A stretch of DNA of 64,000 nt from Oncomelania hupensis (Eukaryota; Mollusca; Gastropoda; Littorinimorpha; Pomatiopsidae). The translations under genes and the position numbers were made by a program. Location: assembly GCA_036898135.1 (NCBI GenBank), contig CM072515.1:24582194-24646193 (forward strand), given 5' to 3'. Positions 60,201 through 64,000 of the stretch are shown piece by piece (positions within the stretch are counted from its first letter, which is position 1; each line of letters opens with the position of its first letter). Under the pieces are notes generated by a model that was given only the letters and a program-made list of their open reading frames with translations, made no database searches and had not been told where the DNA came from.

Positions 60201-62501
60201 GAATTGTTTCTTTTAAACAAACAACCAAACAACAACAAAAACTATGTTCAATCTGTCAATTTGATTCCTTCTTTTACTAGTTATGAATGTTTTAAGTCAA
60301 AGCATTCTTCATTTCATAAAAGGAAACTTCACGAGTCGGCTAGTAAACATAAACAACACACATTTTTCGTGTGCTGTAACATGGCTCATAGGTAAAGCAA
60401 TTCAGAGAGTCAGAGACTCTTACAAATACAGACCATGACAAGAACCCAGTACACAAAATGTCATTGGCCCCATGTGGTGCCCATTTTTGTTTCTCATCAG
60501 TTTATGTGCATCGGTATTGTATATTTGAATTTTCTTTATATGCACTCAAGAAAACAAAGTATTCAACACGAACAAAATAATTGTGCAGGTGGTTTTAGAG
60601 CTCTCATTCCACCTACGCAATTGTTTTGTTCTTGTATACTTTTTGTTATCTTGATCTCTTGAATGCATATACAGAAAATAGTAAGATACAGTACAAAGCA
60701 TATATAATGTATACTGTCAAACAAAGGTGTTTGCAAGTATATAATGTGTTAGGTTTAACAAGCAATGTGACAGTACATTGTATGCACTTTCTATCAAGTA
60801 TATAATGTGTTAGGTTTAACAAGCAACGTGACAGTACACTGCATGCACTTTCTATCAAGGGGGATGGGTGTGGGGCGGGTGAAGGGCACCTACTGGGATT
60901 GCCCAGCAACTCCTGGTTAGCCTGCCAGGCACCCAGAGGGCCACTGATGGGCTGCCCAGGTTAGCCCACCAGGCTCCCATAAGTTTACTATATGGGGCCC
61001 ATAAGAAACCCGTGGGCAAATCTGAAGAGGGCCCGCCAGTCCGCCCATATTGGGCTCCTCTGGAATGCTTACTGGGAAAGGACTTGCCCTGATCGTACAA
61101 AGACAGACCAGCCATGACATAAACAACAGTACCTGTTTCTCTGCCATAGCAGCATCAAACTGTGCCTGCACAACATCCAGTTCTTTTTGTTTGGCGTCCA
61201 GAGTAGCCTGAGCCCCGGCCAGATCACTGTTGGCAACGTTCAGCCTTGCTTCCTGCACTGCCAGGTTCGCCTTCAAGGGCAGCACCTATGAAAGACAAAA
61301 CACAAACAGCATATCAACAATGCATAGAAAAAAGCTGTTGGTGATGTTAATGAACAAAAGTGTTATGTTCTATAAGACATGCATACCTTTTTGCTGTTGA
61401 AAGCGTCAGTGCAGTATCTGACAATATATTGTAATGTTTGAGGTAACCCGAACACATTCTTCTCGAAAAATCAAAAATGGCAATTTCTTCCCTGAGCTCC
61501 AACTGACTGTCTGCTTAAGCTTTCACAGTACAACTGTAGAGAAAATCGTACAGCCATTGTACTAAACCTTTCCCTTTCTAGACGATGTCTTGAGCTGTCT
61601 TCCTACCTCTCTGTTGATGGTATAGAAGAAGGACATAGCTCTGGTCCATGAGCAAAGACCGGCCACATCACCACACACTTTCTTGGCATTTTCTAGGTTA
61701 TAATCCTCCATGGTCAGGTAAGGCTCCAACAACTCCACAGTCTCTGCATTGATGGTGTCCTGAAAAACACTACACTTTGTCAAAACTTATTTTCTTCTGT
61801 TTAAATTATTAGTAATTTCACAAGAACACGAAGTAACTGCAACTACATGACTGATAGATAAACCCTATACGATACAAACCATGGCAGTGCGTTACCTTGG
61901 GGAAGTTGAGCAAATTGGCCAAAAAGTTGCTTGCGTTCATCATCTTGAGGGCCTCGCCCCAGGATGGCTTGACACATGGTCTCTCTGGGTCTGGCTCCAC
62001 ATTATTGAGTCTGCGCTGGAAAAGCAGCAGCACAGAGTCCATAATCCTCATGATGAGATGGGGTGGCTTGGCCAGTTTACGCACAGTGGAGATATGGGCT
62101 GGCTTGATGGTCTGCAAGGCTGCTTCAGCTTCTTCCAAAGCAGGCCGAGCAGCTTCCAGTTTGACCTCAGCTTGTGCTTTGTCAACCTGGTGGTCACACA
62201 GAATGGAAATAAATCATTTCTATACAGCTCACTCTAACCCATAACGAGATGCATATGGCACTGGCACAAACAAGGCAAATACAAACAGTATGCTGGAGCT
62301 GAACCCCACCACACATAACGTTAATTACATGTCACGAAGAGCTTATGACAACAGAAACATCACCGAGTTCAGAACAGGTACAAGAAGCGAAATGACACAG
62401 TCAACACATCTGTCTTAGAGGTAGGCAGTGTCTTATGCTGTACTACAAGTCACTCACTTTGAGCACAAACATTCTCCATAGATTAAGAGCCTTTGAGTCA
62501 T

Positions 62502-62589
<88 letters not shown>

Positions 62590-63721
62590 ACATCATCCAT
62601 CTGTTATAGACGTTTTCTGAAGTAGTGACAGCTTCTGGAAGATATCTTCTGTGTAGTTGTGACAGTTGACTGGACTATTCTGGAAGACGCCTATCTATAT
62701 ATTGACCGTTGTTTGTTGCCCTTAAGTGCTATTTTCGGGAATTCCCATTGTTTGGTCGCCATATTAATTGTTTTATACTTATATATAAACCAAACACTGA
62801 ATTGACCGTTGAGCTGTGAGGGTGACAGAAGACGTCTCCCAGAATATTCCCATCAGTTGTTATGACTGCACAGAAGATCTTCCAAGAAAACATCGCTACT
62901 TCAGAAAACATCTACATTGCACCTGTTGTAGACGTTTTCTGAAGCAGCGACGGCTTTGGGCAGATATCTTCTGTGTAGTTGTGCCAGCTGACTGGAATAT
63001 TCATCATCAGCATCATCCTCACCCTCAACTTCAGTGGAACTTACAGAAATGGCATCCACGATAGCCTGGGCCTTGTCTTTGACAGTCTGCACTTGGGCCT
63101 TGACTTTCTCCGCAGCCTGGGCTTTGACAGTGACATCTGCCAGCACCATGTCAGCTTTCTTGGAGGCTACTGCCAACTCCTTCTCCTTCACAGCAAGCTC
63201 CTTGCTTAGCTCGTTCACAGACTCTGAGGCTTCAATCAGCTTTTGCAAACCTGTAGCGGAAAGGTTAAGCTAGCTAACAGTAAGCGCCAAATCAACATCC
63301 ATATGCTAACATTCACAATATACTTGCTAGGAAAGAGGAACTCGTAACTGCAACGTATTAACAATCAGTTAAAGTTGCTATCTGAACTATGATAATAGAA
63401 AGAAAAATAAATGGATGATTTAATTCAAAACAAAACTTCCTATTTTCATAATTCAAAATTAACCTGAATAACAAAATAAATCGCAAAGGTGAACAATTTA
63501 AAAAAAAAAAAAAAAAAAAAAACACAACAAAACACCACACACACACAATTTAAACCTATCTGACCTGTGTTCATTCTGTTGGCCAGGGTGCCAATTTCAT
63601 TGCGTTTCTCAGTGTAGATCTGTTTGTAGCCACCGATGAAAGACAGGTAGGACTTTGGTGTGACGTGGGCCTGACGCCTGTAGCGCTGGAAGTACTGTAC
63701 GCAGGTCTCTGCCACCATGTC
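44940..63721 (-). CDS. axonemal dynein heavy chain, DNAH5/DNAH8 type (3' 24 exons, partial)
   Basis: C-terminal 1,472 residues of an outer-arm axonemal dynein heavy chain, an ATP-driven motor that moves on doublet microtubules in motile cilia. I joined 24 exons; all phases match and the frame stays open to the TAG at 44,940-44,942. Fragment order: end of AAA4 (1-52), stalk coiled coil 1 (about 53-130), microtubule-binding domain (about 130-265), coiled coil 2 (270-320), AAA5 (about 320-600), AAA6 (about 600-1,020) and the C-terminal domain. Landmarks are [10 protein letters not shown] before the stalk, [20 protein letters not shown] in the microtubule-binding domain, [11 protein letters not shown] in AAA6, and the ending [11 protein letters not shown], which fits the DNAH5/DNAH8 class rather than DNAH9/11 or cytoplasmic dynein. 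The 5' two-thirds of the gene (tail, linker, AAA1-4) lies beyond the right edge. Introns after exons 21 and 22 begin with GC. A possible ATTAAA poly(A) signal is at 44,362-44,367. Choosing between DNAH5 and DNAH8 needs a tree. Confidence 0.96.
45718..45844 (-). CDS. dynein heavy chain exon 23 (C-terminal domain)
   Basis: Phase 0 to 1. Acceptor gatgttgcag, donor GTTTGC. Contains [20 protein letters not shown] and TPPGEG. Confidence 0.95.
46126..46254 (-). CDS. dynein heavy chain exon 22 (C-terminal domain)
   Basis: 43 codons, phase 0. Acceptor cacctgcag (the 3' end of one GC-AG intron); after CCTCAG the next intron begins GCAAGG, a second GC donor. Encodes [20 protein letters not shown] and [14 protein letters not shown]. 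Confidence 0.95.
46557..47374. mobile_element. DNA transposon (non-autonomous), TIR and 6-bp duplication
   Basis: 818 bp in a dynein intron. Ends CAGATCTGCCTACC and GGTAGGCAGGTCTG are inverted repeats; GATTGG flanks both sides (46,551-46,556 and 47,375-47,380). Contains AAATCGTA repeats near one end, CCAAT and TATAA motifs (47,100-47,185) and an 87-codon minus-strand frame (46,837-47,100) that I do not recognise. Confidence 0.8.
47531..47743 (-). CDS. dynein heavy chain exon 21 (C-terminal domain)
   Basis: 71 codons, phase 0. Acceptor ggtgaaag. The exon ends AAGAAG and the intron begins GCAAGT, a GC donor: the only GT nearby would break the frame. Contains [20 protein letters not shown] and [20 protein letters not shown]. 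Confidence 0.95.
47899..48850 (+). repeat. GACCTTGA-rich dispersed repeat, near full-length
   Basis: Same start (actagaagggcaaagcccat) and same block order as 11,398-12,420; lies in the dynein intron before exon 21. Confidence 0.85.
48964..49701. mobile_element. palindromic MITE built of TGATAATTGTAATTATC units
   Basis: 738 bp. Terminal inverted repeats TATGGCGGCCTACTAGCGCC (left) and the complement of TATGACGGCCTACTAGCGCC (right). AGGACC flanks it at 48,958-48,963 and 49,702-49,707. The interior has a dozen near-palindromic TGATAATTRYAATTATCA units and further internal copies of the end motif. No ORF. Inside the dynein gene. Confidence 0.85.
49937..50093 (-). CDS. dynein heavy chain exon 20 (C-terminal domain)
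   Basis: Phase 2 to 0. Acceptor gtgcacacag, donor GTCAGT. Contains [20 protein letters not shown] and [20 protein letters not shown]. Confidence 0.94.
50360..50471 (-). CDS. dynein heavy chain exon 19 (C-terminal domain)
   Basis: Phase 1 to 2. Acceptor acgttgcag, donor GTAAGA. Reads [20 protein letters not shown] then [15 protein letters not shown], in a frame hidden behind a longer shadow frame. Confidence 0.94.
50861..51011 (-). CDS. dynein heavy chain exon 18 (C-terminal domain)
   Basis: Phase 0 to 1. Acceptor tgcttgcag, donor GTAAGT. Contains [20 protein letters not shown] and [16 protein letters not shown]. The intron before it is 2.9 kb and full of repeats. Confidence 0.95.
51058..51690 (+). 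repeat. GACCTTGA-rich repeat, 5'-truncated
   Basis: aaaataaccttgaccttcaa through ctaaatttttgtattttttt and the G-rich ggtgggggtgatag end; dynein intron before exon 18. Confidence 0.8.
51691..53912. other. rest of a dynein intron
   Basis: Poly(T) at 52,399-52,420. A lysine-rich frame at 52,061-52,375 has no protein-like pattern. Nothing else recognised. Confidence 0.5.
53913..54107 (-). CDS. dynein heavy chain exon 17 (C-terminal domain)
   Basis: 65 codons, phase 0. Acceptor caatgacag, donor GTAAGT. Contains [20 protein letters not shown] and [20 protein letters not shown]. Confidence 0.96.
54211..54505 (-). mobile_element. composite tRNA/5S-like SINE with 13-bp target-site duplication
   Basis: Minus strand starts GGATAGCGCAGTGGTTGGAG (tRNA box A-like), then AGTTAGCACTTGGATGGGTG ACC, the 5S rRNA internal promoter region, then the body and a tail with ACCTTT. 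CACAATTTGACTG at 54,198-54,210 and 54,506-54,518. Confidence 0.85.
54874..55038 (-). CDS. dynein heavy chain exon 16 (AAA6 end)
   Basis: 55 codons, phase 0. Acceptor gtgtgtag, donor GTAACT. Contains [20 protein letters not shown] and [19 protein letters not shown]. Confidence 0.95.
55215..55233. repeat. poly(C) tract in a dynein intron
   Basis: Uninterrupted C run of about 19 bases. Confidence 0.9.
55527..55666 (-). CDS. dynein heavy chain exon 15 (AAA6)
   Basis: Phase 1 to 0. Acceptor tgttttcag, donor GTACGT. Contains [15 protein letters not shown] and [20 protein letters not shown]. Confidence 0.95.
56042..56177 (-). CDS. dynein heavy chain exon 14 (AAA6)
   Basis: Phase 0 to 1. Acceptor gtatgtgcag, donor GTAAGT. 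Encodes [20 protein letters not shown], then [16 protein letters not shown], a strongly conserved dynein run. Confidence 0.94.
56383..56550 (-). CDS. dynein heavy chain exon 13 (AAA6)
   Basis: 56 codons, phase 0. Acceptor ttgactag, donor GTGAGT. Minus-strand translation includes [20 protein letters not shown] and [15 protein letters not shown]. No long minus-strand frame of its own beyond the exon, so it is easily missed. Confidence 0.94.
56945..57084 (-). CDS. dynein heavy chain exon 12 (AAA6)
   Basis: Phase 1 to 0. Acceptor tatcaag, donor GTAAGA. Contains [20 protein letters not shown], a conserved AAA6 segment. Confidence 0.95.
57363..57668 (-). CDS. dynein heavy chain exon 11 (AAA6)
   Basis: Phase 1 on both sides. 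Acceptor ttgttttcag, donor GTGTGT. Contains [20 protein letters not shown] and [20 protein letters not shown]. Confidence 0.95.
57856..58099 (-). CDS. dynein heavy chain exon 10 (AAA5-AAA6 helical region)
   Basis: Phase 0 to phase 1. Acceptor tgtgttcag, donor GTAACA. Rich in charged helix: [20 protein letters not shown], then [20 protein letters not shown]. Confidence 0.95.
58354..58536 (-). CDS. dynein heavy chain exon 9 (AAA5)
   Basis: 61 codons, phase 0. Acceptor ataccacag, donor GTCAGC. Contains [20 protein letters not shown] and [18 protein letters not shown]. Confidence 0.95.
58910..59065 (-). CDS. dynein heavy chain exon 8 (AAA5)
   Basis: 52 codons, phase 0. Acceptor tgttttcag, donor GTGAGG. 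The minus strand reads [20 protein letters not shown] then [19 protein letters not shown]. The longest open frames on the plus strand here are shadows of it. Confidence 0.94.
59510..59704 (-). CDS. dynein heavy chain exon 7 (AAA5)
   Basis: 65 codons, phase 0. Acceptor cttcttgcag, donor GTTAGC. Contains [20 protein letters not shown] and [20 protein letters not shown], typical of AAA5. Confidence 0.95.
59886..60143 (-). CDS. dynein heavy chain exon 6 (AAA5 start)
   Basis: 86 codons, phase 0. Acceptor tccctag, donor GTGAGT. Contains [19 protein letters not shown] and [20 protein letters not shown], the conserved entry into AAA5. Confidence 0.95.
60734..60855. repeat. tandem duplication, 61-bp unit, two copies
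   Basis: caagtatataatgtgttagg and what follows recurs 61 bases later with three substitutions; dynein intron. Confidence 0.92.
61133..61285 (-). CDS. dynein heavy chain exon 5 (stalk coiled coil 2)
   Basis: 51 codons, phase 0. Acceptor ctttcatag, donor GTACTG. Encodes [20 protein letters not shown] and [20 protein letters not shown], the returning stalk helix. Confidence 0.94.
61607..61759 (-). CDS. dynein heavy chain exon 4 (end of microtubule-binding domain)
   Basis: 51 codons, phase 0. Acceptor tttttcag, donor GTAGGA. Contains [19 protein letters not shown], the conserved return from the stalk tip to coiled coil 2. Confidence 0.95.
61896..62186 (-). CDS. dynein heavy chain exon 3 (stalk tip, microtubule-binding domain)
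   Basis: 97 codons, phase 0 on both sides, acceptor accaccag, donor GTAACG. Carries [20 protein letters not shown] and [20 protein letters not shown], hallmark stalk-tip sequence, then [13 protein letters not shown]. Confidence 0.95.
62504..62589. repeat. (ATC)n microsatellite
   Basis: About 28 perfect ATC units in the dynein intron between exons 2 and 3. Confidence 0.97.
62607..63002. repeat. foldback sequence: direct, inverted, direct copies of an 80-95-bp block
   Basis: tagacgttttctgaag starts a block at 62,607; its complement lies at 62,819-62,912; a third direct copy is at 62,929-63,002. It ends 43 bp from the exon 2 donor and is bracketed by ATC triplets. Confidence 0.85.
63045..63250 (-). 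CDS. dynein heavy chain exon 2 (stalk coiled coil 1)
   Basis: Acceptor ctacag, donor GTAAGT. Encodes heptad-like [17 protein letters not shown] and the rest of the antiparallel stalk's first helix. Ends in phase 0 at residue 121 of the fragment. Confidence 0.94.
63499..63521. repeat. poly(A) tract in a dynein intron
   Basis: A run of 23 with no attached retroposon body that I recognise. Confidence 0.85.
63565..63721 (-). CDS. dynein heavy chain exon 1 of window (end of AAA4)
   Basis: 52 codons plus one base. Acceptor tgattgcag, donor GTCAGA. Contains [20 protein letters not shown], the conserved run leading into the stalk. Starts in phase 0, so an upstream exon exists beyond the window. Confidence 0.93.
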
Positions 63722-63805
63722 CTGCAATCATCACAACTACATTCCTTAACAAAAGAGAACATTTGTAGCCATCCAGTACCATTAACTCAAATGTGTGCAT
63801 ATGTA

Positions 63806-63810
63806 GATAA

Positions 63811-63878
<68 letters not shown>

Positions 63879-64000
63879 GTAGGTAGGTAGGTAGGTAGGT
63901 AGGTAGGTAGGTAGGTAGGTAGGTAGGTAGGTAGGTAGGTAGGTAGGTAGGTAGGTAGGTAGGTAGGTAGGTAGGTAGGTAGGTAGGTAGGTAGGTAGGT
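63806..64000. repeat. (GATA)n then (GTAG)n compound microsatellite, cut by window end
   Basis: About 18 ATAG units then more than 30 GTAG units up to the last base, in the dynein intron upstream of exon 1 of this window. Confidence 0.98.

Overview
This is a eukaryotic, intron-rich, AT-rich window. It carries many simple repeats and young retroposons and no bacterial features. The genes (outer-arm axonemal dynein, a divergent Cys-loop receptor, a ciliary-looking Tyr/Pro/His-rich protein) and the repeat types (LINEs with pentanucleotide tails, 5S/tRNA-derived SINEs, palindromic MITEs) suggest a lophotrochozoan, most likely a marine mollusc. The species cannot be named from sequence alone. I found no convincing new system; the interest lies in one unrecognised gene, unusual introns and several well-bounded mobile elements. 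|| All three protein genes that I can assemble are on the minus strand. (A) 8,019-25,960 is a nine-exon gene for a 316-residue protein that I do not recognise. All exon phases match, and an RFX X-box-like site lies about 135 bp upstream of its ATG. (B) 28,732-34,007 is a complete six-exon gene for a 489-residue Cys-loop (nicotinic-receptor-like) channel subunit; every intron is phase 0. (C) 44,940 to beyond the right edge holds the last 24 exons (1,472 residues) of an axonemal dynein heavy chain of the DNAH5/DNAH8 type: end of AAA4, stalk with microtubule-binding domain, AAA5, AAA6 and C-terminal domain. Two consecutive introns of this gene use GC-AG splice sites. || Left part (1-8,000): LINE relics, a tRNA-derived SINE, a nested inverted repeat (2,628-3,941) interrupted by a retroposon, and long microsatellites. 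8,000-26,000: gene A, whose introns hold two LINE copies with target-site duplications, a 41-bp minisatellite, a repeat rich in GACCTTGACCTT, a possible LTR, and a 5S-like SINE. 26,000-34,000: spacer with a LINE 3' end, then gene B with a hAT-type MITE in its last intron. 34,000-44,900: gene-free and made mostly of repeats, including an inverted copy of the LTR-like element, four copies of a retroposon with variable tail, a LINE endonuclease relic and a fifth LINE fragment. 44,900-64,000: the dynein gene, with DNA transposons, a SINE and foldback sequences in its introns; the window ends in a GATA/GTAG microsatellite. || Genes A and C may work together in motile cilia: C is an outer-arm motor chain, and A has the composition and promoter motif of a ciliary gene, but the role of A is inference. 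Gene B is an independent membrane channel.
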